A DNA stretch of 64,000 nucleotides from Bradyrhizobium sp. Tv2a-2 (GCF_000472425.1 NZ_AXAI01000019.1:1-64000), one strand, 5' to 3'. Positions 50,701 to 61,224 are shown, counted from the stretch's first letter. Numbers and translations: made by a program. Notes: generated by a model not told the origin, from the letters alone.

Positions 50701-52800
50701 TCATCCCGCCCCCATCAGCGGCAAAGCCTCGTCCCGCTCGTACAAATAAAGCAGGCAGCGCAGCGCCTCGCCTTGTGTGCCCGTCAGCTTGGGATTGGCC
50801 TTCATGATGCGCAGCGCCTCGTCGCGGGCCTGCGTGATCAATTGGGCGTGCACGTCGGAGCGCGCGACGCGGTAGCCGGGCAGGCCGCTCTGGCGGACGC
50901 CGAGCACGTCGCCTTCGCCGCGCAGCCGCAGATCCTCTTCGGCGATCCTGAAGCCGTCGGTGGTCTCGCGGATCGCCTTCAGCCGCGCTTTGGACATTTC
51001 ACCCAGCGGCTCGCGGTAGAGCAGAAGGCAGGTCGAGGCTTCCAAGCCACGACCGATGCGGCCGCGCAGCTGATGCAACTGTGCGAGGCCAAAGCGCTCG
51101 GCATTCTCGATCACCATGACGGTCGCGGCGGGAACGTCGACGCCGACCTCGACCACCGTTGTCGCAACCAATAGCCCAATGTCGCCGGAGGCGAATTGCG
51201 CCATCACGCGGTCCTTCTCGGTGCCGCGCATCTTGCCATGGACGAGGCCGACCTTGTCGCCGAAGCGCTGATGCAGGCTTTTGAAGCGCGCCTCGGCGTT
51301 GGTGAGATTGACGGTCTCGGACTCCTCGACCAGCGGGCAGATCCAGTAGACGCGCTTGCCTGCAGCGAGCGCGCGCCCGACAGCCTCGGTCACTTCCTCA
51401 AGGCGGCTGTCGGGCACCGCACGGGTATCGATCGGCTGGCGGCCGGCTGGCTTCTCGCGCAATTCCGAGACGTCCATGTCGCCGAAATAGGTCAGCACCA
51501 GCGTGCGCGGGATCGGCGTTGCACTCAGGACCAGCACGTCGACCGTTTCACCTTTCTCGGTCAGCGCAAGGCGCTCCCGCACGCCGAAGCGGTGCTGCTC
51601 GTCGACAACCGCAAGCGCCAGAGCTCTAAAAATCACATCGTCCTGGATCAGCGCATGGGTACCGACAAGAAAATCAATCTCGCCCGCCTCACACCGCGCC
51701 AGTATGTCGCGCCGTTCCTTGCCTTTTTCGCGACCGGTCAGGATCGCGACCTCGAGGCCGGCTGCCTCGGCGAGCGGCGTGACCGTCTTTACATGCTGCC
51801 GCGCCAGAATTTCAGTCGGCGCCATCAGTGCCGCCTGCTTGCCGGCTTCGGCCACCGCGGCAGCCGCAAGCAGCGCCACCACGGTCTTGCCGGAGCCGAC
51901 ATCGCCCTGCAGCAGCCGCAGCATGCGCACGGGCTGCTGTAAATCCCCGGCAATCGCAGCGGCCGCGCCGCGTTGTGATGCAGTCAGCGCGTAGGGCAGG
52001 GCATCGATGATCCTTTTGCGCAGATGGCCGTCGCCGGCATGGCGGTTGCCGGCGGGGCGTCGCAACTGCGCGCGCACGAGCGCCAGGGCCAATTGTCCGG
52101 CAAGCAGCTCGTCGAAAGCGAGCCGCGACCAGAACGGGCCGTCGGGCAGCACATCGGTCATTTCGACCGGGATATGCACACGCGTCAGCGCTTCGCGGAT
52201 TGGCGGGAAGTGGCAACGGCGCATCACCTCCGGGCTGATCCATTCCGGAAGTTCTGGGAGCTTTTGCAGCGCCTGCGCGATTGCACGCTTGAGTGCTCCC
52301 AGCGCCAGCCCCTCGGTCAGCGGATAGACCGGATCGATGCCGGAGAGCTTTGCAAAGGCCTCTTCATCCACCACGCGATCGGGATGCACGATCTGCGGGG
52401 TGCCGTCATACATCTGCAGCGTGCCGGAGACGTAGCGCTTTGCGCCCATCGGCAAGAGCTTCTCGACATAGCCGGGCTTGGCGCGGAAAAAGGTGAGAAC
52501 GACGTCGCCGGTGTCGTCGCTGGCATAGACCAGATAGGGTGCGCGGGCGTTGCGCGGCGGCGGCGGGCGGTGCCGGTCCACCGTCACTTCCAGCGTCACC
52601 ACGGTTCCCTGGACCGCATCGCGGATTTTCGGCCGTGTCCTGCGGTCGATCACGCTGGACGGAAGGTGCAGCAGGAGGTCGACCAGGCGCGGTGTCTCGT
52701 CGCGGCCGAGTAGATAGCGCAATAGCCCCTCTTGCTTCGGCCCGACGCCGGGAAGGCTGGTCACCGGCGCAAACAGCGGATTGAGCAAAGTGGGGCGCAT
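50701..52800 (-). CDS. recG: ATP-dependent DNA helicase RecG
   Basis: This 699-aa helicase processes stalled forks and Holliday junctions. A wedge/OB domain (VTLEVTVDRHRPPPPRN; about 60-150) is followed by SF2 motifs: Walker A GDVGSGKT, motif II VVDEQHRFGV, LSATPIPRTL, VATTVVEVGVDVP and the QLRGRIGRG motif VI. Length is normal. It is transcribed divergently from sdhE-mfd and converges with the DUF502 gene. Confidence 0.97.
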   Translation of the reverse strand: MRPTLLNPLFAPVTSLPGVGPKQEGLLRYLLGRDETPRLVDLLLHLPSSVIDRRTRPKIRDAVQGTVVTLEVTVDRHRPPPPRNARAPYLVYASDDTGDVVLTFFRAKPGYVEKLLPMGAKRYVSGTLQMYDGTPQIVHPDRVVDEEAFAKLSGIDPVYPLTEGLALGALKRAIAQALQKLPELPEWISPEVMRRCHFPPIREALTRVHIPVEMTDVLPDGPFWSRLAFDELLAGQLALALVRAQLRRPAGNRHAGDGHLRKRIIDALPYALTASQRGAAAAIAGDLQQPVRMLRLLQGDVGSGKTVVALLAAAAVAEAGKQAALMAPTEILARQHVKTVTPLAEAAGLEVAILTGREKGKERRDILARCEAGEIDFLVGTHALIQDDVIFRALALAVVDEQHRFGVRERLALTEKGETVDVLVLSATPIPRTLVLTYFGDMDVSELREKPAGRQPIDTRAVPDSRLEEVTEAVGRALAAGKRVYWICPLVEESETVNLTNAEARFKSLHQRFGDKVGLVHGKMRGTEKDRVMAQFASGDIGLLVATTVVEVGVDVPAATVMVIENAERFGLAQLHQLRGRIGRGLEASTCLLLYREPLGEMSKARLKAIRETTDGFRIAEEDLRLRGEGDVLGVRQSGLPGYRVARSDVHAQLITQARDEALRIMKANPKLTGTQGEALRCLLYLYERDEALPLMGAG

Positions 52801-52986
52801 GGCAGGAATCTAGGACCGATCCTGTCCCTCATGCCCGGCTTTATCGCAAGCATCCACGGTTTTTTGGCAAGCACGGTTTTTTGGCAGGGCAGAGATCCAA
52901 CGATAACAGCTGACATCGGTCATCCCGATGGCTATATGAGGCTCGCCCGGCCCGTCCGGGCTTTTGGCGTTATTCTGGATAATGAG

Positions 52987-53277
52987 ATGACTGGAACGAC
53001 CCGATCGAGCGTCGGCCTTGACGACCGCCGCAAGCGGCTTTTGTTTCGCTGCTGGCACCGCGGCACCCGCGAGATGGACCTCATTCTCGGCCGCTTTGCC
53101 GACCAGGAGATCGCCAATCTCACCGACGGCGAGCTGACTGAGCTCGAGCGCCTGATCGAGGTGCCCGATCCGGACCTCTATGCAGCGTTGATCGGCGACA
53201 AGGAGTTGCCGCCTGCTGATGCGGGCGCGCTGTTCAAGCGCCTCAAGGCGTTCCGCGCGGTGGACCAGGACCTATGA
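52987..53277 (+). CDS. sdhE: SdhE-type flavinylation factor (succinate dehydrogenase assembly factor 2)
   Basis: This 96-aa protein starts at ATG 52987. It has the family RGxxE core: RRKRLLFRCWHRGTREMDLIL, with DLYAALIG and LFKRLKAFR. SdhE helps attach FAD to the succinate dehydrogenase flavoprotein. The longer upstream frame is discarded because family members start close to this Met. It overlaps mfd by 4 nt (ATGA), an arrangement that couples respiration assembly and repair genes in one transcript. Confidence 0.9.
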   Translation: MTGTTRSSVGLDDRRKRLLFRCWHRGTREMDLILGRFADQEIANLTDGELTELERLIEVPDPDLYAALIGDKELPPADAGALFKRLKAFRAVDQDL

Positions 53278-56200
53278 AGAAGACCACTGCCTCGCCGGCC
53301 GACCTGTTGCAGGCGGGCCGCGCGCTGACGATTGCCAACGTCGCCGAAGGCGCCGAGGGCCTGATCATCTCCGATCTCGCGCGTGCGGTCGGCGGACGGC
53401 CGAAGAAGCCCGCGATCAGTCTCGCTGTCATCTGCCGCGATGGGCCGCGGATGCAGCAGCTCGCACGCGCGCTGGAGTTTTTCGCACCCGATTTGCCGGT
53501 GATGCAGTTCCCGGCCTGGGATTGCCAGCCCTATGATCGCGTCTCGCCGCATGGCGGCATCCTGGCCCAACGCATGACCACGCTTGCCAGGCTCTCGCGC
53601 CTTGCTGGCAGCGACAAGCCGCTGATCGTGCTCACCAGCGTCAACGCCGTCGTGCAGCGTGTTCCGCCGCGGGACAAAGTGGCAGCGCAGGCGCTGTCGG
53701 TCGCGCCCGGCCATGTCGTGCCGATGGATTCCATCGTCGCCTGGCTTGAGCATAACGGCTACACCCGCTCCTCGACGGTGCGCGAGCCCGGCGAATATGC
53801 CGTGCGCGGCGGCATTCTCGACCTGTTTCCGGCCGGCCTCGAGCAACCGGTACGGCTCGACTTCTTCGGCGACAGCCTGGAATCCATCCGCTCCTTCGAT
53901 GCCGAGACGCAGCGCACACTGCTCGATATGCGCTCGCTCGACCTGGTGCCAATCTCGGAATTCCAGCTGGTCACCGAGAGCATCCGCCGCTTCCGCATGG
54001 GCTATGTGGCCGAGTTCGGCGCGCCGGAGCGCGATGATCCGCTCTATGAGGCCGTCAGCGAAGGCCGTCGCCATCCCGGCATGGAGCACTGGCTGCCGCT
54101 GTTCTGGGAGAAGATGGAGACGCTGTTCGATTATCTCGGGGACGCGCCGGTTGCGATCGAGCCGCAGTCGGAGGACGCGGTCCGCGAGCGTTTCAGGCAG
54201 ATCGCCGATTACTACGACGCGCGCCGCGAGGCGCTGAAGCATCCGGGCGGCGGCGCCGTCTACAAGCCGCTGCCGCCCGACCGGCTCTACCTCACCGAAG
54301 ACGAATGGAGCAAGCGTCTGGACGAGACCGCGCTGGCGCGCGTCAGTGCCTTTGCGGTCCCGGAGGGGGCAGGGGTCCATGACGCCGGCGCGCGCAAGGG
54401 CCGCGACTTCGCGCCCGAGCGCAACGACACCACGGTCAACGTGTTCGAGGCGGTGGTTGCCCACGTCCAGGGGCTGCAGGCCGCGCGCAAGAAAGTGGTG
54501 ATCGCGCTGTGGAGCGAAGGCTCGCGTGACCGCATGGCGAGCATGCTGCGCGACCACAAGCTCAGCAATATCACCAGCGTCAATGTCTGGCGCACGGTGC
54601 AGGCCACGCCGCGCAACGAGACCATGTTGGCGGTGCTCGGGCTCACCAGCGGCTTCGAGACCGACGACGTCGCGCTGATCACCGAGGAGGACATCCTCGG
54701 AGACCGCCTGGTGCGGCCGCGCAGGGCGAGCCGCAAGGCCGACAATTTCATCGCGGAGATCACGAGCCTGTCCGCCGGCGACATTGTCGTCCATGTCGAG
54801 CACGGCATCGGCCGCTTCGTCGGGCTGCAGACTCTTGATGTCGCCGGCGCCCCGCATGACTGCCTCGAGCTGCATTATGCCGCCGAAACCAAGCTGTTCC
54901 TGCCCGTCGAAAACATCGAGCTGTTGTCGCGCTACGGCTCGGAGGGTCTGAATGTCGAGCTGGACCGGTTAGGGGGAACCGGCTGGCAGGCGCGCAAGGC
55001 AAAATTGAAGAACCGCATCCGCGAGATCGCGGGCGAGCTGATCAAGATCGCCGCCGAGCGCATGCTGCACGAGGCGCCGAAACTGGCGGTGCAGGCGGGA
55101 CACTATGACGAGTTCTGCGCGCGCTTCCCCTATGACGAGACCGAGGACCAGCTCACCGCGATCCAGTCGACGCTGAAGGACCTCGATGCCGGCCGTCCGA
55201 TGGACCGGCTGATCTGCGGCGACGTCGGCTTCGGTAAGACCGAGGTGGCGCTGCGCGCGGCCTTTGCGGTAGCGCTCGACGGCAAGCAGGTCGCGGTCGT
55301 GGTCCCGACCACGCTGCTTGCGCGCCAGCACGCCAAGACGTTCACCGAGCGCTTCCGCGGCTTCCCGGTCAAGATCGCGCAGGCGTCGCGCCTGGTCTCG
55401 ACCAAGGAGCTCAACCAGGTCAAAAAGGGGCTGACCGACGGCGCGATCGACATCGTCGTCGGCACCCACGCGCTGCTCGGCAAAGCCATCAAGTTCCGCG
55501 ATCTGGGCCTGTTGATCGTCGACGAGGAGCAGCATTTCGGCGTCAGCCACAAGGAGCGGCTGAAGCAATTGCGCGCGGAAGTGCATGTCCTGACGCTCTC
55601 GGCCACACCGATCCCGCGCACGCTGCAGCTCGCTTTGACTGGTGTGCGCGAGCTCTCCATCATCGCCTCGCCCCCGGTCGATCGGCTCGCGGTGCGCACC
55701 TTCGTTGCTCCGCACGATCCCCTGATGATCCGCGAGGCGCTCTTACGCGAGCGCTACCGCGGCGGCCAGGCCTTCTACGTCGTGCCGCGCATCGAGGACC
55801 TCGCCGATGTGAAGGATTTCCTCGACAAGACTGTGCCGGAGATGAAGGTTGCCGTGGCCCACGGCCAGATGGCGCCGACCGTGATCGAGGACATCATGTC
55901 CGCCTTCTACGACGGCAAGTTCGACGTGCTGCTCTCCACCACCATCGTGGAGTCCGGTCTCGATATTCCCAACGCCAACACGCTGATCGTGCATCGCGCC
56001 GACATGTTCGGCCTCGCCCAGCTCTACCAGCTGCGCGGCCGCGTCGGCCGCTCGAAGTTGCGGGCCTACGCGCTGTTCACGCTGCCAGCGCAGCAGAAGA
56101 TCACGCCACAGGCGGAGCGCAGGCTCACCGTGCTGCAGTCGCTGGAAAATCTGGGCGCGGGCTTCCAGCTTGCCTCCCATGACCTCGACATCCGCGGTGC

Positions 56201-56789
56201 CGGTAATCTGCTGGGCGAGGAGCAGTCCGGCCATATCAAGGAGGTCGGCTTCGAGCTCTATCAACAGATGCTGGAAGAGGCGATCGTCAATCTCAAGGCC
56301 GGCATCACCGAGCCGGTCGCCGAGCGCTGGTCACCGCAGATCACCATCGGCATGCCGGTCCTGATCCCGGAGGACTATGTCGCCGACTTGCCGGTGCGGC
56401 TGTCACTGTATCGGCGGCTTGCCGATCTCGAGACCGTCGAGGAGATCGAGACCTTCGCCGCCGAAATGCGCGACCGCTTCGGCGTGCTGCCGGACGAGGT
56501 GCGCTATCTCTTCAAGGTCGCCGCCATCAAGGGCTATTGCCGCCGCGCCAATGTCGAGAAGGTCGATGCGGGTCCGAAGGGCGCGGTCATCTCATTCCGC
56601 GACAACTCGTTCGCCCAGCCCGACCGTCTCGTCTACTTCATCAAGCAGCACGGCAAGGCCGCCAAGGTGCGGCCCGACATGAAGGTCGTATTCCTGCAGG
56701 ATTGGGAGACGCCGGAGGAGCGGCTCATGGGGACGACGGAGATTTTGCGGCAGCTTGCGGATCTGGCGGAGAGCAAGAAGGCGGCGTAG
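53274..56789 (+). CDS. mfd: Transcription-repair coupling factor Mfd
   Basis: This 1171-aa protein pushes stalled RNA polymerase off DNA and recruits UvrA. A UvrB-like N-terminus (about 1-340) is followed by the CarD-type polymerase-interacting domain (DIVVHVEHGIGRFVGL, about residue 505). The translocase has Walker A GDVGFGKTE, VDEEQHFGV, LSATPIPRTL, TTIVESGLDIP and QLRGRVGRS. A C-terminal TRCF domain (about 1000-1140) completes it. Length is normal for Mfd. The start overlaps sdhE. Confidence 0.97.
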   Translation: MKKTTASPADLLQAGRALTIANVAEGAEGLIISDLARAVGGRPKKPAISLAVICRDGPRMQQLARALEFFAPDLPVMQFPAWDCQPYDRVSPHGGILAQRMTTLARLSRLAGSDKPLIVLTSVNAVVQRVPPRDKVAAQALSVAPGHVVPMDSIVAWLEHNGYTRSSTVREPGEYAVRGGILDLFPAGLEQPVRLDFFGDSLESIRSFDAETQRTLLDMRSLDLVPISEFQLVTESIRRFRMGYVAEFGAPERDDPLYEAVSEGRRHPGMEHWLPLFWEKMETLFDYLGDAPVAIEPQSEDAVRERFRQIADYYDARREALKHPGGGAVYKPLPPDRLYLTEDEWSKRLDETALARVSAFAVPEGAGVHDAGARKGRDFAPERNDTTVNVFEAVVAHVQGLQAARKKVVIALWSEGSRDRMASMLRDHKLSNITSVNVWRTVQATPRNETMLAVLGLTSGFETDDVALITEEDILGDRLVRPRRASRKADNFIAEITSLSAGDIVVHVEHGIGRFVGLQTLDVAGAPHDCLELHYAAETKLFLPVENIELLSRYGSEGLNVELDRLGGTGWQARKAKLKNRIREIAGELIKIAAERMLHEAPKLAVQAGHYDEFCARFPYDETEDQLTAIQSTLKDLDAGRPMDRLICGDVGFGKTEVALRAAFAVALDGKQVAVVVPTTLLARQHAKTFTERFRGFPVKIAQASRLVSTKELNQVKKGLTDGAIDIVVGTHALLGKAIKFRDLGLLIVDEEQHFGVSHKERLKQLRAEVHVLTLSATPIPRTLQLALTGVRELSIIASPPVDRLAVRTFVAPHDPLMIREALLRERYRGGQAFYVVPRIEDLADVKDFLDKTVPEMKVAVAHGQMAPTVIEDIMSAFYDGKFDVLLSTTIVESGLDIPNANTLIVHRADMFGLAQLYQLRGRVGRSKLRAYALFTLPAQQKITPQAERRLTVLQSLENLGAGFQLASHDLDIRGAGNLLGEEQSGHIKEVGFELYQQMLEEAIVNLKAGITEPVAERWSPQITIGMPVLIPEDYVADLPVRLSLYRRLADLETVEEIETFAAEMRDRFGVLPDEVRYLFKVAAIKGYCRRANVEKVDAGPKGAVISFRDNSFAQPDRLVYFIKQHGKAAKVRPDMKVVFLQDWETPEERLMGTTEILRQLADLAESKKAA

Positions 56790-56818
56790 GGCAGGAGCCC
56801 CGCGCCGCGATCTCGAGT

Positions 56819-57295
56819 TCAGTGAAACCGGTCGTGCGGCCGCTCGGCGGGTCCCTTCGGGCCGGCTTCCTGGTCCATGGTCGCCTTTATTTCAGCCGGA
56901 GTGACGTGGCAGTCGCTGTTCCGGTCGAAGCGCAAGATGAACGCGTTGGGCTTTTCTACAAATTCCTTTCGCGTGATCCTGGCGTCCTGATTTTCATCGA
57001 AATAGCCGAAGTCGGCATCCGCCAACGCAGAGTCTGCTTTTTGGACGGTTGCAAACTCGGCTGGATCGAGCTTACCGTCGTGATTGCGATCGGCAGAGGT
57101 AAATATCCGGTCGGCAAAGCTCTTCCATTCGTCGCAGGTGAACACACCGTCATGGTTGGCGTCCCAGGCCGGCGGGCCGTTCTTGACCATGGCGTCATGG
57201 GGTGGCGGCGGTGCTTGCCCCAACGTGGCGACCTGGCTAGCCAGAAGCAGCCCCAGGGTCAGACCGATCCCGCATGCAGACTTTCCGAGACGCAA
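56819..57295 (-). CDS. Secreted EF-hand calcium-binding protein (158 aa)
   Basis: Four EF-hand loops are visible: DANHDGVFTCDEW, DRNHDGKLDPAEF, DENQDARITRKEF and DRNSDCHVTPAEI. The last two have degenerate ligands. A signal peptide precedes them (GKSACGIGLTLGLLLASQVA...GQA). I chose TTG at 57295, which has GGAGAAATAAT in front; no ATG is in frame there and the upstream frame is arginine/proline-rich. It is probably a periplasmic calcium-binding protein. It ends just 29 nt from the mfd stop, convergently. Confidence 0.75.
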   Translation of the reverse strand: MRLGKSACGIGLTLGLLLASQVATLGQAPPPPHDAMVKNGPPAWDANHDGVFTCDEWKSFADRIFTSADRNHDGKLDPAEFATVQKADSALADADFGYFDENQDARITRKEFVEKPNAFILRFDRNSDCHVTPAEIKATMDQEAGPKGPAERPHDRFH

Positions 57296-57545
57296 ATTAT
57301 TTCTCCATGTTCCCAGCTTGCGCGAGGGCGTGACGCATTTTACGAGGAAATCGTTCTCGTCCCTGCATAGAATTTTAATAGCAAACGGCACAGCGGCGGC
57401 CACGGCGAGTATTGATCTGGGCGGCCTCAGGCGCTTCGACAGAAACGGGGCAGGGATGTGGCGGCCTCTGTGACATTGTGGAGCTTTTGCATCGGGGCGC
57501 AGCCGGATAGAAGCTGATCCGCAAACGACCGCGATCACCCATGTT

Positions 57546-60500
57546 ATGAATCTGTCAGGCCCCTTCATACGCCGTCCGGTCGCCACCACGCTGCTGTCGC
57601 TTGGACTCGTGGTGGCCGGCGTCATTGCGTTCTTCAAGCTGCCGGTCTCGCCGCTGCCTGACGTCGACATTCCCACCATTTCGGTGCAGGCGACCTTGCC
57701 CGGCGCCAGTCCGGCGGATGTGGCCGCCACCGTTGCAAGCCCACTCGAGCGTCATCTTGGCCAGATTGCCGACGTCACCGAGATGACGTCACAGAGCTCG
57801 CTCGGTTCGGCCCGCATCAATCTGCAGTTCAATATCGATCGCGACATCAACGGCGCCGCGCGCGACGTGCAGGCCGCGATCAACGCGGCGCGCGCCGACC
57901 TGCCGACCAGCCTGCGCAGCAATCCGTCCTACCGCAAGTTCAATCCCGCCTCGGCGCCGATCCTGATCTACACTTTGACATCGGCCACGCTGATGCCTGC
58001 TGAGCTCTATGACGCCGCCTCGACAGTGCTCGCCCAGAAGCTGTCGCAGGTCGAGGGCGTGGGTGAGGTCGCCGTCAGCGGCGGATCGCTACCGGCCGTG
58101 CGTGTCGAACTGGTCCCTCCGGCGCTTTATAAATACCGCATCGGACTCGAGGATGTCCGCGCCGCGCTCGCCAGCGCCAATGCGCACAGCCCGAAGGGCG
58201 GCATTGACGTCGAGAACCAGCGCTACCAGATCTACTCCAACGACCAGGCGCAGAAGGCGCAGGACTACAAGTCGCTGATCGTCGCCTACCGCAACGGTGC
58301 CGCCGTGCGTCTCACCGATGTCGGCGATGTCGCCGATTCCGTGGAAAACATCCGCACACTGGGTCTCTCCAACGGCAAGCCGGCGGTCGTGATGATCGTG
58401 TACCGGCAGCCCGGCGCCAACATCATCCAGATGGTCGACCGCGTGAAGTCGCTGATGCCCCAGCTCAAGGCCTCGGTGTCGCCGGCCATCGACATCACCC
58501 TCGCAGTCGATCGCTCGAAGACGATCCGGGCTTCGCTGCGGGACGTCGAGATTACGCTGGTCATCGCGGTCGCTCTGGTAATCCTCGTGGTCTTTGCTTT
58601 CCTGCGCAACGCCCGCGCGACGCTGGTGCCGGTGGTTGCGGTCTCGGTGTCGCTGGTTGCGACATTCGCCGTCATGTATCTGCTCGGATACAGCCTCGAC
58701 ATTTTCTCCCTGATGGCGTTGACGGTCGCAACCGGATTCGTGGTGGACGACGCCATCGTCGTGCTGGAAAACATCACCCGCCACATGGACGCCGGAAAGT
58801 CGCGGCTGGAGGCCACCCTGCTCGGCGCCCGCGAGGTCGGCTTCACCGTTCTGTCAATGAGCGTGTCATTGATCGCGGTCTTTGTCCCGATCCTCCTGAT
58901 GGGGGGCCTGGTCGGTCGCCTATTCCGCGAATTCGCCATGACCATCACGATCGCCATCGTGATCTCGCTCGTGGTCTCGCTGACGACGACGCCTATGATG
59001 TGCGCCGTGCTGCTGCGCGGCGATCAGGAGCAGCCACATGGGCGAATCTATCGGGTGAGCGAGCGCATCTTTGATCTCATGCTGAGCGGTTACCGGCGGA
59101 CGCTTGAGCTCGCGCTGCGTCATCCGGCATCGGTGATGCTGATCCTGGTTGCGACCCTCGGCCTCAATTTCCATCTCTATCGCGTCGTTCCCAAGGGCTT
59201 TGTCCCGCAACAGGATACGGGACTGCTGATCGGATCGATCCGGGCCGATCAACATACCTCGTTTCAACTGATGCGGCAGAAGCTGACGCAGTTCGTCGAT
59301 ATCGTCAAAGGCGATCCGGCAGTCGATACCGTCGTTGGTTTCACCGGCGGCAGCGGTCCGGGTCCGGGCTCGTCGACCAACACCGGCACGGTATTCGCAT
59401 CGCTGAAGCCGCTTGGCGAGCGCAATCTGGCGGCCGACAAGGTGATCGAGCGGCTCAGGAGCGAGCTGGCGGTCGTCGCGGGTGCGACACTGTTCCTGCA
59501 GTCGATCGGGGATCTCGGCGCTGGAGGGCGCTCGGGCAATGCGGCGTATCAATATACGCTGCAAGGCTCGACATTCGACGAGCTGAACGAATGGACGCCC
59601 AAGCTCGTCGCAGCCCTTCAGGCCGTGCCTGATCTGGCCGATGTCTCCAGCGATCAGCAGAACAAGGCCTTGCAGTCCAATCTGATCATCGATCGCGACG
59701 CCGCCTCTCGCCTGGGGCTCACGGTCAGCCAGATCGACAACACGCTTTACGATGCCTTCGGTCAGCGACAGGTCTCGACGATCTATGTCGCGCGCAACCA
59801 GTATCACGTCATCATGGAGGTCGCGCCCCCGTATTGGCAGAACCCGGAGACATTGAAGGAGGTTTATATCAGTACCTCGGGCGGATCCGCGAGCGGTTCA
59901 CAAGCGAGCAACGCGGTTGCCGGCACGGTGGTTTCGCCGACGCAAATGACGTCCTTCAGTTCGGTCGCGGCGAGTGCGGCACGCAATCTAGCGACCAACT
60001 CGATCGGCGCCACCGGCAAGGGCGTGTCCTCGACCGGGACGGCCGTCTCGACCAGCCCGGAAACGATGATCCCGCTGTCCAGCGTCGCCCGCTTCGTGCA
60101 AGGCGAGACCCCGCTGGTCGTCAATCATCAGGACCTTTTCGTCGCCAGCACTGTTTCCTTCAATCTCCCGCCGGGTGTTTCGCTGAGTACGGCGGTTACG
60201 GCAATCGAGACGACCATGAGACGGATCGGCGTGCCTCCGAGCATTCATGGCGATTTTGCTGGAGCCGCCAAAATCTTTCAGCAATCGCTGGCTAGCGAGC
60301 CGTTCCTCGTTCTGGCGGCGTTCGCCACCATCTATATCTCGCTCGGGATGCTCTATGAGAGCTACATTCATCCGCTGACGATCCTGTCCACACTGCCTTC
60401 GGCCGGCGTCGGCGCGGTACTGGCCCTGATGCTGTTTCACACGGAGTTCGACATCATTGCGATGATCGGGGTGATCCTCCTGATCGGCATCGTGAAGAAG

Positions 60501-60827
60501 AATGCCATCATGATGATCGACTTCGCGCTCGACGCCGAGCGTCAGCACGGGCTGTCGTCGACTGAAGCAATAACCGAAGCCTGCTTGATGCGTTTCCGGC
60601 CGATCATGATGACGACCATGGCGGCGCTGTTCGGCGCGGTCCCGCTGATGATCGGAATGGGTGAGGGTAGCGAGTTCCGCCAGCCGCTGGGCATTGCCAT
60701 CTTTGGCGGGCTGATCGTGAGCCAGATCCTGACGCTCTACACGACGCCGGTCGTCTATCTCTATCTCGATCGTGCCAGACACTGGCGCCAACGGCGACAG
60801 CAGCGCCGCCTCGCGCCGAGCGAATAG
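57546..60827 (+). CDS. RND-family efflux pump inner-membrane protein (HAE1/MdtB-C-like, 1093 aa)
   Basis: The protein has the RND layout: 12 membrane helices, two large periplasmic loops, and the proton-relay Asp pair in GFVVDDAIVVLENI (about residue 404). MdtB/C-type sequence is seen in FIRRPVATTLLSLGLV and the final GGLIVSQILTLYTTPVVYLYLD. The second porter loop has a Ser/Thr/Ala/Gly-rich insertion at about residues 775-840 (GGSASGSQASNAVAGT...). No membrane-fusion or outer-membrane partner gene is in the window. It likely exports drugs or amphiphiles, with partners encoded elsewhere. Confidence 0.9.
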   Translation: MNLSGPFIRRPVATTLLSLGLVVAGVIAFFKLPVSPLPDVDIPTISVQATLPGASPADVAATVASPLERHLGQIADVTEMTSQSSLGSARINLQFNIDRDINGAARDVQAAINAARADLPTSLRSNPSYRKFNPASAPILIYTLTSATLMPAELYDAASTVLAQKLSQVEGVGEVAVSGGSLPAVRVELVPPALYKYRIGLEDVRAALASANAHSPKGGIDVENQRYQIYSNDQAQKAQDYKSLIVAYRNGAAVRLTDVGDVADSVENIRTLGLSNGKPAVVMIVYRQPGANIIQMVDRVKSLMPQLKASVSPAIDITLAVDRSKTIRASLRDVEITLVIAVALVILVVFAFLRNARATLVPVVAVSVSLVATFAVMYLLGYSLDIFSLMALTVATGFVVDDAIVVLENITRHMDAGKSRLEATLLGAREVGFTVLSMSVSLIAVFVPILLMGGLVGRLFREFAMTITIAIVISLVVSLTTTPMMCAVLLRGDQEQPHGRIYRVSERIFDLMLSGYRRTLELALRHPASVMLILVATLGLNFHLYRVVPKGFVPQQDTGLLIGSIRADQHTSFQLMRQKLTQFVDIVKGDPAVDTVVGFTGGSGPGPGSSTNTGTVFASLKPLGERNLAADKVIERLRSELAVVAGATLFLQSIGDLGAGGRSGNAAYQYTLQGSTFDELNEWTPKLVAALQAVPDLADVSSDQQNKALQSNLIIDRDAASRLGLTVSQIDNTLYDAFGQRQVSTIYVARNQYHVIMEVAPPYWQNPETLKEVYISTSGGSASGSQASNAVAGTVVSPTQMTSFSSVAASAARNLATNSIGATGKGVSSTGTAVSTSPETMIPLSSVARFVQGETPLVVNHQDLFVASTVSFNLPPGVSLSTAVTAIETTMRRIGVPPSIHGDFAGAAKIFQQSLASEPFLVLAAFATIYISLGMLYESYIHPLTILSTLPSAGVGAVLALMLFHTEFDIIAMIGVILLIGIVKKNAIMMIDFALDAERQHGLSSTEAITEACLMRFRPIMMTTMAALFGAVPLMIGMGEGSEFRQPLGIAIFGGLIVSQILTLYTTPVVYLYLDRARHWRQRRQQRRLAPSE

Positions 60828-61224
60828 GCTCTACGAAAACATGATAATCGAGCCCGATCTGCTGGTGTCGCTGGTGTCATTGTCGCCGAGCCGCTCGCCG
60901 CTCTGAGGGGCATTAGAGCACGTCTATCTCCGCCTGCTGCACGAAGGAGTATGCAGCATCGCCCTGCCAAAGGCGATTGAAATCGGGTTACAGCCGTAAC
61001 CCAGCATGTCCAATTTGAGCGCACGAAGCGCCGTCATCGGCATGATCGAGTTCGCGCTCGACGCGGAGCATCGGCGCGGGCTCCCAGAAGCCATCGCGGA
61101 AGTGCGTCGCGTGGGTTTTCTTGGGACCTGAGTTGCTCTGCTACCGCTGTAACGCGATTTCGATCGTCATAGCCGGACCGGTGCCGCATGGTGAGGGGAC
61201 GATGCTGGCAGACAGGAGAGAGAC
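60828..61224. other. Intergenic stretch holding a small RND gene remnant
   Basis: At about 61032-61105 the sequence reads IGMIEFALDAEHRRGLPEAI, closely matching MMIDFALDAERQHGL of the pump upstream. It is a short leftover of a second RND gene, probably the other member of a pair. The rest holds no supported gene. Confidence 0.6.

Noticed and set aside
53178..54875. 565-aa minus-strand open frame
   Set aside because: It is the mirror of the mfd N-terminal half and has no motif or ribosome-binding site.
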